DNA of 64,000 bases from Sacculina carcini. Lineage: Eukaryota > Arthropoda > Thecostraca > Sacculinidae. The stretch covers positions 9,987,488 to 10,051,487 of the forward strand of contig OU696576.1 in NCBI GenBank assembly GCA_916048095.2, written 5' to 3'. Under the pieces are notes generated by a model that saw only the letters and a program-made list of their open reading frames with translations, had not been told where the DNA came from and searched no databases. The position numbers and the translations under genes are program-made. Position 1 is the first letter of the stretch; every line of letters starts with the position of its first letter. Of the stretch, positions 19,904 through 31,400 are shown piece by piece.

Positions 19904-22900
19904 GTCGTGTGAATTACTGGAAATCATGCAATCTTCGCTCCAGTAAGTATCCATCCCCTTACCTTGCTTTGACAACTGCTGCTATTGTAGGCTTTTATCC
20001 AGATGCTCAAGAAATATGAATTTGGAGATATATGTATATATGGTGTATATATGGAGAATAGTATTTCATTGTGGTATAATTACAATATTTTGATAGCTAT
20101 GTCCAATTGTTCAGGTGATATCGTTACTGACCGTCATTTGTTTGCATTACGTTTTATTAGTTTTATGAGTATTCTGCCAGCCATGTTCGCAATGTCTGCA
20201 ATTTATTTTTCGGCAGCATGTGTTTGTTGTCCAGCTACTAAAATAATAAGCTCACGCATGTAATTATTCACCACAATCAATTTTCGTGTTGCTATTGGGC
20301 TGTTGGACGAACACATAAACCAATTCAACTGTGCTCACTCGCTTGACAACTAACTTAAAATATATTCCAGTCAATATGGACAAAGTTTTTTTCTCGGCAT
20401 TTTCTTGGATGTTTTCGTAATTGATACATATTTGTGGCGCACTGACGCACAGCGCCAGGGAAGATGGACAATTGTTGCTGCACGAGCTGGACACGTTGTC
20501 TCTCACGCAGCCAGACGTGTTCCGTCAGCGACTCGACGCTCTGAAACACAAACACCGTCGCAGCGAGCAACAGTTACACCAGCTCGTCGCCACCAAACAC
20601 ACCCAGCTGCAGGCCGTCATTGATATCTACGACGGCGTGTCAGAACGCATCGGCGCCACGAGACAATGTGTCAGCGACGTCAGACAAAACCTGATCGGCT
20701 GCTTGCGTCTGCTGCGCTGTCGACGTGATGAGCTGAAGAAGTTGTGGCTGGAAGGAGTGGAGTTGAATCATCAGTTGGTCGTGCTGGATACGGTGCAGCG
20801 CTTGAGACAACTTCCCGCCGTGCTGCAGGACACCATGGCTCGCGGCCGACTGTATTCTGCCTCGCTGCAGCTCGCCACCGCTCGGCAGCATATGGAAGAG
20901 GCGCAGTTGCAGTGTGTTGGTGCGCTGCACGAGACTCGCGCCCACCTCGATCGTCTGGCCGAGCGCGTGCACGTGCGTCTGCTCGACCAGCTGCATCAGC
21001 ACGTGTACGAGGCCAGCGTGAGCTCGCTGCAGTCGGCACTGAAACGCCGCGGCTCAGCACGCTCCTCGGCTCGTGACAGAGACAGACAGCAGATTGCCAC
21101 CGCTCACTGTCTGCCCGACCACGTGCTCACTGAGCAGCAACTGACCGCCATGGAGCGTGAGAGGTCGGATGCTTCCTCGCCGCTCGCTCTGGCCGTCGTA
21201 CTCGAGGCTCTGGTGCTGCTGCGTCGTCTTGCTGACACTGTTGAGGCGGTGCGTGCTCGCATCGGCGGCCAACTCACTGCACTCGTGTCCCGCGTCACTC
21301 AGGTCTTGCTCGACCAGAAACAGCAGAGTGCTGGCGGGTCGGGCACTGATGAGCAACGCAGCGACGATGAGGACACGGCGCTGTTCACCGAGCTAGTCAC
21401 GTCTCTCACTGAACAACTCACCGCCGTGGCTGATACTCACGAGCGCGCGCTGGTCTCACTGCGTCGCTCGGCCGTGCATCACAAGCTCGACACTCTGCCA
21501 CTGCACAGCATGGACGAGGTGTGGCAGCGCGTGCAGCAGACCTTGCAGACGGTGGTGGTGGATTATTTGGACGCTGACCGACCGCCGGCACATATTTCCG
21601 TCTCACATGCAGCTACGAGCATGGTGGGCGGGACCAGTGAAAGTGCCACGCGCTCGACCGTCTCGCCAGTCGCCAACCTGTCCAGCTATTTCTCCCGCAA
21701 GCGAGCGGCACGCGTCTCCTCGCGCCAACTGTTCTCATTCGCCGGCTCGTCGACCAGTCTCAACGTGACAGCCTACGTGCGCGACAAGCGGCGTGCCGAG
21801 GGAGCAGACGAGAAAGCGCTGGCCGTTGCTGCCAGACTGCCTGTGGTGTTCAGTGCGGCGAGTATCACTTGCGTGTGTCGTCCTCTGCTGGCGCTGGCCG
21901 ACCACATTGAGCGGCGACCGGGTCAGGCGGCACCGTGTGTTCTGCGCGTGTTCATCGCCGACTACATTGGCGACGTGTTGCTGGCACGACTGCGCACGCA
22001 GGGACAGCAGCTTGTGGAGCGGAGACTGCACGACTGGCAGGATGTGGCAGAGAGTGAGGGCGTCGCCGTGCTGCAATCAACCCTGGTCGTGCAACGTTTC
22101 ATTGAGTCGCTGCGTCGTCTGATGACCGCTCTGCCGTCTCACTGCAACCACCTTCTGTCCATTGTGTGTGCCGTGCTCGTGCAGTACAAGGAGGCGGCCG
22201 CCGCTCAGCTCGCCACGGCCACCAGGTGCTCACGTGCCGATGACGTCACCGATGCTGGCTCGTCCGACACGCTCGTGCTGTCGGCCTCGTGGGCCCGCGA
22301 CGCAGACATCAGCCGCTTCCTGCGAGAACAGCCCGGTTGGCTGCGTCAGAGAAACGCTGATTGCGACGACTTGGTTGATGCTGGCGACGAGTCGCGGCCT
22401 GTTAGCGGCTCTCACACGCGTCGCGAAACTGACGTGCTGACTGCCAACCTGGGCGACACCGAGATTGCCGCCACAGAACTGATAGCGGAGCTGCACACGC
22501 TGCGCTGGCTGGCCTATTTCCACGAGAGTCTGTGTCGTTTGTCGTCATATGTGACGTCAATGTGTGCTGGCGGCGCGGAACTGCGTGACGGCGGGGTGCC
22601 TGAGTCGTCGGTGCAGACGCTGGTACAGTTGGCGCGTGACGTGCGACAGCTGGCAGATACGGCACTGCTCGTGCTGCACTTGGAGGTTCGTGTCGACTGT
22701 TTCCATCACCTGGCGGCGATGTTCTGTGACGCGACTCACTGTTGTCCTGCCGTGGACCGGTGTGAGTTGCACCCCGCCCTCGCTCAACTCACCGACAGAT
22801 TGACGGCCGCACACGCCTTGTTGCAGCCAGTGTTGGCGCCGGCTCGTCTGCGCTACGTGTTCGGCGACGTGTCTCCGCTGGCGTCCGACGCTGTGGTCGC

Positions 22901-23225
22901 CGGAGTGGCTCGTATCGATCGTGTTAATGCACACGGTGTCAAGTGGCTGCTGCGCAACACGCTGGCACTGCAGCAGACACTGGCGTCGCTGAATGAGAGG
23001 CGTGACACGGGTCTCGAGCGAGCCAAACTCTACCTCCAGTTGCTGCTGTCCCTCGACGCCGACTGCTTGCTGCAGCACGTGTGTGACCGCGGCACAGCAG
23101 GCTTTTCAGCGGCAGAATACGGCCAGTTGCTCAAACTGATGCATCGTAGTCAGCCGGCCGCTCACTCTGTGCGTCTGCACGCCAATCTGGAGCGACTGCA
23201 CGAGATCATTGAGGACAACCATTAG
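19904..23225 (+). CDS. EXOC4: Exocyst complex component 4 (Sec8), N-terminus incomplete
   Basis: Sec8 is a core exocyst subunit that tethers secretory vesicles to the plasma membrane. The main exon (20453 or 20459 to 23225) encodes about 920 residues. It starts EDGQLLLHELDTL and contains ERIGATRQCVSDVRQNL, CRRDELKKLWLEGVELNHQL and LLDQLHQHVYE, which line up with the conserved Sec8 N-terminal region; it continues through a helical C-terminus to TAG at 23223. A 39-nt exon, 19904-19942 (SCELLEIMQSSL), lies after TTTACAG and before GTAAGT; its phase fits both alternative acceptors of the main exon (CACAG at 20452, GCCAG at 20458). The initiator exon was not found. Human EXOC4 is 974 residues, so little is missing. 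Its 2.8-kb undivided exon contrasts with the multi-exon vertebrate gene. Confidence 0.9.
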
Positions 23226-23612
23226 CGGCATTACTGCGCGCCGCTGATAGTCGTAATCTCGTGATGTGTTGCCAACTGCACCTCATCACACGACCATCGT
23301 CTCCGCACTCGTATATTCTCTCCATATCAGTGATTTGATCTGCAATCCCAATAAGTGTTGTATTTTGGCTGCGGCAGTATGTGAATTACAAGTGTCTGAT
23401 GTCTTGTTTAATGAACACTACTCATATCTGTGTTTGGTATTATTTGTCATGGATCTGTGTGCATTGATGCGCCTCTTGTACACATCATTACTGAGCGAGA
23501 CACCTAATCTAGGCTCGCCATACGATATCTGTCAGTATCAACTGACAGAGCAACAATACTCTGCAAGCACTCAGGTTGCAGAGCACGCATTTCCGGAACA
23601 CAAGGTCATGAC

Positions 23613-24928
23613 TAGGGCTGTGAAAAGTTAATAAAGTTACTTTTTTCACCTAGAGGTCAATTTTTCATAAGCTACCTTAAACTGCACGAAAAAGTTGTTT
23701 ACGATAATTATTAAAAAAGTTATTAGGTTACCAAAAGTTACTTTTTAATCGTTAGGTTACTTTTTTGCTTTTAGGGTACTTTTTATCGTCAGGTTACCTT
23801 TTGTTATTTTTCTTGTTATTAGGTCACTTTATCACCGAATTTGGTAACCTTTTGCAGATAAGAGGCACGAAAGCGGTATAAATGACAATAAAATAGGAAA
23901 AAAGAGGGAATATCATGTCTGACGATCGAGGAATGTCAAAATTTCTGCTGTTAGGATTTAGCAATTGATCTTCACCTTAATATCTGTGCTACTCGATATT
24001 TATACGTTTTTGGGTAGCGTCATTCCGTTTTAGGAAATGTCCACGAACCGGAGGGTGTCGTGAGATGTTTGGAGCGTGGGAAGTGTGAGCTCTCCATACC
24101 AGATACTGCACTGTAGCCAGAGCCGTAGCAACCGCCCCCCGTACCCTCCGGCCGGGGGGCCCCCGAGTGTTGAGGGGCCCCCTTGCGAGTGTGTGTGTGC
24201 GTCTGTGTATCGGTCTCTCACTTATTTAATTTGTGTATCCTTTACCTTTTTGCTAAGATGTTTTACCTATGCTTGTATTATGAGTTTATGTCTAATGAAT
24301 AAATTCATTATTTGGTGCTTTATTCATAATGGGGGCCCCAAGTGTTGCCTTCGGGGGGGCCCATAAGTCCTCGCAACGGCTCTGACTGTAGCACTTGACA
24401 GTACGCATTTACTTGGACATGAAGTAGCACGTGAGCTGCAGGGCGTGAGATAGTGCCATTTTCCCATGCTTGAGCTCAAGCGATGAAACTACCCCCTTAT
24501 AAGACCGTGATGACAGGGTGCTTACATGAGGACGGGGATATTCAAACATCCAGTGTTTGCGCTCACACACATATACGAGCTGTATCACGTGCTTACTTGA
24601 TAGGGTCGCCTCAAAAAGTCTCATTGAAACAATATAATGAACATTATTGCGACCATTACTGAAAATAATTACATTAGCAAGTCGTGTATTTCACCTTTGT
24701 TTTAGCTTTCCACTTTTAAATTACATTTTGATGGTTATGCCTTTTTTGTTAGCCAAGTCACTTGGTGGTTTGTTGTTAAAATGGCACCAAATCGGAGAGA
24801 GGATGGAAAAGGACTGGTGTGTTTTCTTCTGTTACAACTGCAAAAATAAATTGACCTTTTCTGAGGGATCATTTCTCGAAAATAGTGTTACTTTTTCTTA
24901 TTTTCAGGTTACTTTTTTGACAGCCCTA
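23613..24928. mobile_element. non-autonomous hAT-like transposon with 8-bp target duplication
   Basis: Terminal inverted repeats TAGGGCTGTGAAAA at the left and the complement of TAGGGCTGTCAAAA at the right are flanked by a perfect 8-bp direct repeat, GTCATGAC (23605-23612 and 24929-24936). The interior has repeated GTTAC/TTTTT motifs near the ends and no transposase. A second element is nested at 24118-24384. It lies 387 bp after the EXOC4 stop. Confidence 0.85.
24118..24384 (+). mobile_element. CAGAGCCGT-family hAT-like MITE, copy 1 (nested)
   Basis: The ends are CAGAGCCGTAGCAACCGCCC and the complement of CAGAGCCGTTGCGAGGAC. It is flanked by the 8-bp duplication ACTGTAGC at 24110-24117 and 24385-24392. 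Inside are GC-rich blocks (GGGGGGCCCCC) that can fold back on each other. It sits within the element at 23613-24928, so it is the younger insertion. Confidence 0.9.
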
Positions 24929-25009
24929 GTCATGACGTAACATACATAGGGCCGCACGCGACTGTCGCATCAGCACTCCCGCTACACATACAATTCACTC
25001 ACACATTAC

Positions 25010-26033
25010 TAAAGACCGAATTTGCCTATATTTGCCTATTTCAAGGGGTTTTCCAAATAAATGCCTATTATGCTCATTCATCCAAAGTTTCACATTCATA
25101 TTGCTCCTACTGCTTCTAGGGTGTGTCTCGGCGGGTTTATATGCTAAATCGTATTCTGAGAACCGAATGAAGAGATTACAATGTTTCTGCTGCTTCTAGG
25201 GTGTGTCTACGGCGGGTTTATATTCTTGACCGCATTCTGAGAACCAAATGAAGAGATCACGTTGCTTCTGCTGACTCAAGATTCAGCGAATTAGGGAGTT
25301 TATGACGAGCGTGCTATACAAGTGAAACTCAGAAGCGCACTCAAGGGAAATGAAGGTTTTGTGCAACTTCATTCAAAATCACTGAAGGCGAAAACGTTTT
25401 ATTTGTGCTTGATTCAGATACAAACACTCTTCCACACTTTTAATATGTTCCAATCACGTCTGTAAACATTAAATTAAATGTTAACTTCAGGTTCCGTTCA
25501 CTGGCGGATCTAGAGGGGGCTCGGGTGCTGAGGCCCCCCAAAATGTTTCAATCAATTCCACATAACTAAGAGGTTCACTAGTAGTGGTCAAGGAAAAGCA
25601 TCTTTTTGTAGTTATTATTATTATTATTATTATTATTGAACAAAACGATATAGTTTGTTTATTTAAGCATTATCGCAAATCATTTTCGCGCATAATGCGT
25701 TTGTAAATGTGTGTATATATCATTGATAAATTTTTAAGTCCCCCAAAAAACATTCAGCCCCCCCCCCTCCCAAAATTGCACTCTGGATCCACTATACTGT
25801 TTCTGTTGCCCGATCGTGGGCACGATTTTACTCTCAAAAACGTCGAAACAATGGTTATTATTAGTAAAAATATTGGCTTTTGTGTGTTATAAAAATATTT
25901 GTTAAATTGTCATATTTATCTCCCTCTTAATAAATGCATGTATTTGCCTATTTTGTTGTTATATCGGGCCTATTTGCCTGCTTATTTTGCCATAAATTAT
26001 GCCTATTTTAATTGCCTAAACATACGATCTTTA
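25010..26033. mobile_element. TAAAGACCG-family DNA transposon, about 1.02 kb
   Basis: The left end is TAAAGACCGAATTTGCCTAT and the right end the complement of TAAAGATCGTATGTTTAGGC. Flanks are CACATTAC and GACATTAC, seven of eight matching, which fits a hAT-size target duplication. No transposase frame. TGCCTATTT motifs are repeated near both ends. Related pieces occur at 32325, 34540, 37500, 38130 and 45300. Confidence 0.7.
25498..25798. mobile_element. small element nested in the TAAAGACCG transposon
   Basis: The left end CACTGGCGGATCTAGAGGGG and right end CACTCTGGATCCACTATA are imperfect inverted repeats around about 300 bp, including a C-rich tract and an ATT microsatellite at 25612-25637. 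A similar layout (GTGGCGGTTCCAGGGG to CATCGCCACTGG) is at 56510-56675. Confidence 0.45.
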
Positions 26034-26405
26034 GACATTACAATAGGAGTTGCGCGACTCTCAATATTCTATTTGACCACTATTTTAACTAATAATAACA
26101 CAATATATTTGGAGCTTATCTTGAAACATGTGATAATCTACATCATTTTACTTATGGCTTTAAATATATAAATGTTATGGAAGTGTCGACAATCACTACT
26201 TACTCCAATTGTATCGTGCTCTTCTTCCTCTTCTACAGAATAGTCCGACATTTCAATAACAATTGAATATCTTGTTTTTGTGAAATCAAAATAAACAAAT
26301 AAACAAAAAGCGAATTATAACTGCATGCACTGATATGTATTCATCAATCTAACTTTTTTAAGCTGGTAAAAAACTGGTATAAATATTGTATTTTTCGCGA
26401 CTATA

Positions 26406-27810
26406 ACGCCCACCGCTAGATAGATAGGGCGCTAGATACTAGAGGTGTGCAACATAAGAATACTCACAACTTCTGGTGTTGCTCGTTTTTTAACTAAATA
26501 GCATAAATTAATAGCATACAGGTTTTTGTTCGTCCTGGTTCATAACTCCAAACTTCTAGGTGCATTAATCGTTCATAAAACAACAATATGTCTGTCAAAG
26601 CCAACGAAGCAGTTGTAACGCTTAGACTCCACAAGTATACAAACACCGGCCACGGCGTGGAACAGAATGAGAATGTATTGCATTTCCTGCGGGCTTATAT
26701 AGGGTCGTTCAGGTCATGGCGTGTCATCAGTTGATTGGTCCACGTCAGCAGTAACACGGTCACACATACATGACAAATCCGTCAATACACAAAGCGCGTA
26801 ACATTACATTAATTTACAAACATTAATTAAGGCGGTGATTCATAAAAACATAATGTTCAAACTTAATAAAATTAAATGATCACAAATCAATTCATACAAA
26901 GAAAGAACAAACAACCGCAGCTCACACACTCTCGATGAGGGATGCCAATTGAGACCAATCTGGGTCAAACATTGTTGCCACTCACTATACAGTAAAAACA
27001 AGATGTTTCGAATATACGACAATTTCAAAAATATAATCAGTAGTTTTTGCGATAACCTTTTTTAACTTGCGATAACGATAAAACGAGAATTTTTCCCAAC
27101 CTTACGATAAACGATACAAATTCAAAACTCAACCTGCGGTAAGCGATAAACGATAAAACGATAGCGATAAAAATGTTAACTTGCGATAACAAAAGCGATA
27201 AATGATAAGTATTTATATTTTGTTGAAATATTTGAGAAAAAAAAGCGTGCAAACTATTTTCTTCAGTGAAAATTAACTGAACTAGGGAAAAACTGTAACT
27301 GGAACCATCCTATGGTCTACAAGTTTTATTCCACATTAGTCTCTCTGACTCAGGCTCTCCCTTATCAAGACAGCGTCCTGGAGCTGCATGTTTCCCTTGG
27401 TGAAGACCAGCTTATCAAACCTGTCGCTGGTCATGTATGCACGCTTGTACCTGAGGACATAATCAGCAGTGCTGAACATCCGTTTAACGACAGCAGAGTT
27501 GGGCAAGGCCGTATTGTACTTGATGAACAGCGAGATCACTTCTCCCTGCACATGCTGAGGAATTGCCCAGGCTTCACATCTGCCACCTTGCTCCTGCCCC
27601 AGGTGTCCACCTCCTGCTTTAGGTTTCACTTGCAAGCCAGTGTTGATCCCTGTAGTTTCTTCCCTATATATACTGTCAGCTTGAACTGGTCTGAAAACGT
27701 CAGGCGGGCTGTTGTGACTATTGCCGCCGTGCACATTGTTTAATTTTTACAAAAATCTTTTGAACTTATTGTTTATCGTTCCTCATTTATTGGGACTAGC
27801 GGTAAGTGAA
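26406..27810 (-). mobile_element. decayed hAT transposon with transposase remnant
   Basis: The sequence on either side is continuous in a second copy at about 55490-55510, so the roughly 1.4 kb between is an insertion. It contains a TAGAGGTGTGCAAC end-like motif at 26440, clustered GCGATAACGATAAA motifs at 27050-27210, and the C-terminal part of a hAT transposase on the - strand. Exact ends are not clear. Confidence 0.6.
27336..27734 (-). pseudogene. hAT transposase C-terminal dimerisation domain fragment
   Basis: The 132-residue frame contains FIKYNTALPNSAVVKRMFST, then YKRAYMTSDRFDKLVF and KGN, the hATC dimerisation signature (LPxSAxVERxFS ... R..L....F..L.F...N). The catalytic DDE part is absent, so it is a remnant. 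Confidence 0.8.
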
Positions 27811-28199
27811 TGAGCGATCGCTCACTGATCTTCCTTGATGCATGTATTCATGTTAATCAATAGTGTTCAATGTTGTGTGCCTGTGCTGGCTTGAGAGACC
27901 GTGTTTTAGTTATATTCAACACTGGCAGTTTAAATACTGCGAAATTTCAAATTTGCTCCATAATGCAACTGCCTATTTTTCTACGTTACTTCAACGTGTT
28001 ACGAAGTGCGTTCACGTGAACGTTTCTTGAATATCGTCAATCAGACGCCCTTGTACCAGGAAGACGGCTGGATCAGGAGAAATACTGACGCGGCATTACT
28101 CCATTGACGTAGCTACTCGCTACTTCTCGGGACAAGCATCAACTAATGACACGCTAATACACACGGTCTCAGTTGCTTGTCCGCGGTTGTGCCTGTTGG

Positions 28200-28286
28200 T
28201 TGTCGACAGTGTGATCGTGGTTGTTTCTGCTTCATTTGTGGAGCAAGTTGTCTTCACATTTCGGCAATCACAAGCTGTTTATCGAG
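28200..28286 (+). other. candidate 5' UTR exon of SLC1 gene, donor at 28287
   Basis: TTTATCGAG|GTAAGTTTTG is a consensus donor 157 bp before the CAG|ATG acceptor of SLC1 exon 1. The related segment at 56024 keeps the same donor (ATCAAG|GTAAGT). The 5' border is not determined, and transcription is inferred. Confidence 0.4.
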
Positions 28287-28443
28287 GTAAGTTTTGTTGT
28301 ATTGAGTGTGCGAATTTTCGTACTGACTGTGCTTTACCCTGTCTTATTAGGATTAACTTATTGTCATAATTGCATGAGTATATGTTATGTATACAAGTGT
28401 GAGTGAATACGTATAAGTGAATACGTGTGTGTGTGTGTGCCAG

Positions 28444-31400
28444 ATGGGAGGTGTGCGAGAGAAGGTTCGGTCATTTCTGGGCAGCAACTTGCTCACCTTG
28501 TTGACCATGATCGGAGTAGTGGTTGGTGTGACCGTGGGACTGGGACTGAGGGCCAGCAGGGACCGACCGTGGTCCCAGCGAGACGCCGGCTATGTCAGCT
28601 TTGTTGGCCAGTTGTTTCTGCGCATGTTGAAGGCTCTGATAATCCCGCTGATCGTGTCCAGCTTGATCTCGGCCGTCGGCAACCTCGACTTGTCGTTGTC
28701 TCGCAGGATCGGCGCTCGAGCGATCGCCTACTACATATCGACCACTATGCTGGCCGTAGTGCTGGGCATAATTATTGTGTCGAGTATACAACCAGGACGC
28801 GGCAACGATCACGGAATAGAGCGGGGAGAAGTGTTTTCCGGCAAAGTCTCCACGGCTGACACTCTCATGGACTTAGTGAGGTCGGTGATGAACCAAACAG
28901 GCATCTCTACTTCTTGCATTTGTACCGGGAATTTTATTATTGTGACTGCTTATCTTGATTTTCTGAGATTATCAAATCCGGATGATCCTCAAGCATTGGA
29001 GCAGCTCTTTCTAACGATTGCTTCATAATATCAGATATCCAAAAAACCAGAAGTAAACACCGATATAATTTTGCTTGGCAAGTGCAAATTAGATCAGGAT
29101 CAACGGTTGAAAATATCTCAAAATGTATTCGTGAATATTCAATTTTGAATTTGACATGCATTGGTGTAGAAAGAAAATTCGATGAAAATCCTATGGCTTT
29201 TTAAGAGCGACGCACATGTTTTTACGCCTTAACCTGTGGGGAATTTCCCACTGGTGGGGAATGGAAGAGTTGCCAAGTGGGAAGCTAAAGGTCGGACAGA
29301 AAGACAAATGTGTGTTTTATCAATTTATATTCGTTTATTTTTGTTTCTAATGACATCTTGACATTTACTTTAATATGACAACTGAATTTATTGAATTTAT
29401 CAGCGCTGTGTTGTGGAAAATGAAGAGATGGCTCATTAAGAAGTGGGGAATCAGAGAAAAAAGATTAAGAATCACTAGTTACACCCTAAACGTGTCCCGC
29501 AGAGGAAAATCATGCAACGTTACTTTATTTTCAACACTTTGTTGCACCAGTGCTATGCACGTTCTATTTAATTTTATTTGCATTTTTTTATTTTAAAACA
29601 GTATAAATGAATAGACGAACACTTTGCTTATCGTATCTGTTCTTTTTGATAATTTACAGGAATATTTTTCCGCCAAACCTGGTACAAGCAGCCATATCCA
29701 AGGTGATTTAATATATTTTCATTTTCAATAATTTGTGGCGTTTGGGTTGCCACGGAACAGCAAAAGTTGATAACGTGAGAGCTTTGGACCGACTGTATTT
29801 ACAAGTACAGACATAACAGGACAGGACAACCGGACACACGTAGAAAGAAGCTGACGCACACAGAAGGTCCTACAACACATACACAATGACACGGACAAAC
29901 ATGACACACAGACATACAAACAAACAGGCTGGTTGGTGCACACAGCTGGTAGGGTTGCGAGGTGGCGCGAGACGGAAGTTGTGCCGCACCACAAATTCAA
30001 TTAGATCTCATATTTATTTCGTTTTAGATCTCAGATGATGTATATTTTGTATAGTTTTTGCTCGTCCGATATGCATCAATGAACAAAACTTGTAAAAAGA
30101 CTTGTCTTCGTCACTTGGTAGAAAACTGTGCATATGTGATATGGGAATTTATGTGATAAATAGTGAACGCGTGTCAGCTTCAGTTTGACAGTGATGGACA
30201 TCACATCTCAAAAGTGCTAATAATGTGGACATTAAATATTGACACAGAACCTTTTTCTGAGCTTAGGATTGTGACCAAATATCTGCGATTTGCACTGTTT
30301 ATTTATTTATTAATAATTGGTCTATTTTATGACTTTGTTTTCGGTTTTTCTTGCATAAGATAGGTAGTGACTATTTGTACATAGTCTAGTCTACAAATGT
30401 ATGTTGAAACACGGACCACTTGAATAATTCGAGATGGAAAATGTATCTACTGAATGTGCCAATATTCACGTATTATTTTGGAAGTGTATTTTTGTCGTTG
30501 TCACAGTACCGAACGAAGCTGCAATATCCAGACGATGACACAGTGCAAGAATATAGAAAAACAGTTGGAAATAACTCAGCAGGTCAGTAATTTGATTGAT
30601 GTTCATATGCTCCATCTTAGATGCCACTTATATTCCATTGAAACCATACTATTTTGTGTATGCGGAGATCTGAAACAGTTGCGACTGTATGCAGCACTAT
30701 TTCATCTAGTAAATCAAGGGATTTGTAAATCAAAGGAATAAGTTAAGGGATCTAGCAAATTAAGGGATCGTTGTGGCCAACGAATCATTGTGTTCAACGA
30801 TCGGCTATCGCAATACGATGCGATGAATATCGACGTTGGTCAAAATGGTACATGTGAGTGCATCTGACAGTGGCGTATCTAGTGACTGAGAGTTAAGCGA
30901 GTGACCATCTTGGCCAATCTTTCCTCAGCTGTATGTAGTTCAGTGGTATGTTAACACCAACCACGTTAACAACGGAAATATAGCAACGTTCCTGATAGAT
31001 TATCAAGTCCGGACACGAAGAGCGTCGCACGGTGTTATACCCCCCAGTTAACTACCATATGGGTTATGGTCTTGGCTTAAGTGGTGTGACAGCGTGGCGA
31101 CGGGATTGAGAGAATCTACAATAACTCGCTATGCGGATCAAATCACTCCAAGCTAGGTACACGCGGCATTGGTTTTTTGGGAAGGTAGGATCATACATAC
31201 ATTTACATTGAATTTACATTTTCGGAAATTATTAAACACAAATGGTGTCTGTCATTGTGTATTGTCACACTGAGAGCAATTGAAGGAATTCGATATGAAG
31301 TCCCAGAAATACGTGTCTGACAGCAAGAGTTTTGCATTGTTTTGCGTTGCATGTGAGAAAACCCTGTCCGCTGGTCACAAGTCGCAGCTCGATCCACATA

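Larger units (their letters stand above)
26034..28380 (+). repeat. SLC1 upstream duplicated segment, copy 1 (interrupted by hAT)
   Basis: 26034-26400 and 27812-28380 match 55120-55500 and 55500-56147 in the same order and strand. Shared landmarks include CTACATCATTTTACTTATGG, CGTGCTCTTCTTCCTCTTCT, GTGCCTGTGCTGGCTTGAGA and a consensus splice donor (GAG|GTAAGT at 28286). It lies directly upstream of SLC1 exon 1 (28444) and probably includes the promoter and a 5' UTR exon. Confidence 0.75.

Noticed and set aside
20640..21060. Minus-strand frames opposite EXOC4
   Set aside because: GC-rich codon bias leaves the antisense frames open; the + strand has clear Sec8 homology.
28880..29028. Extension of SLC1 exon 1 to the stop at 29028
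   Set aside because: The donor at 28881 joins in phase to the 43-nt exon [14 protein letters not shown], which restores the conserved family sequence; the extension does not.
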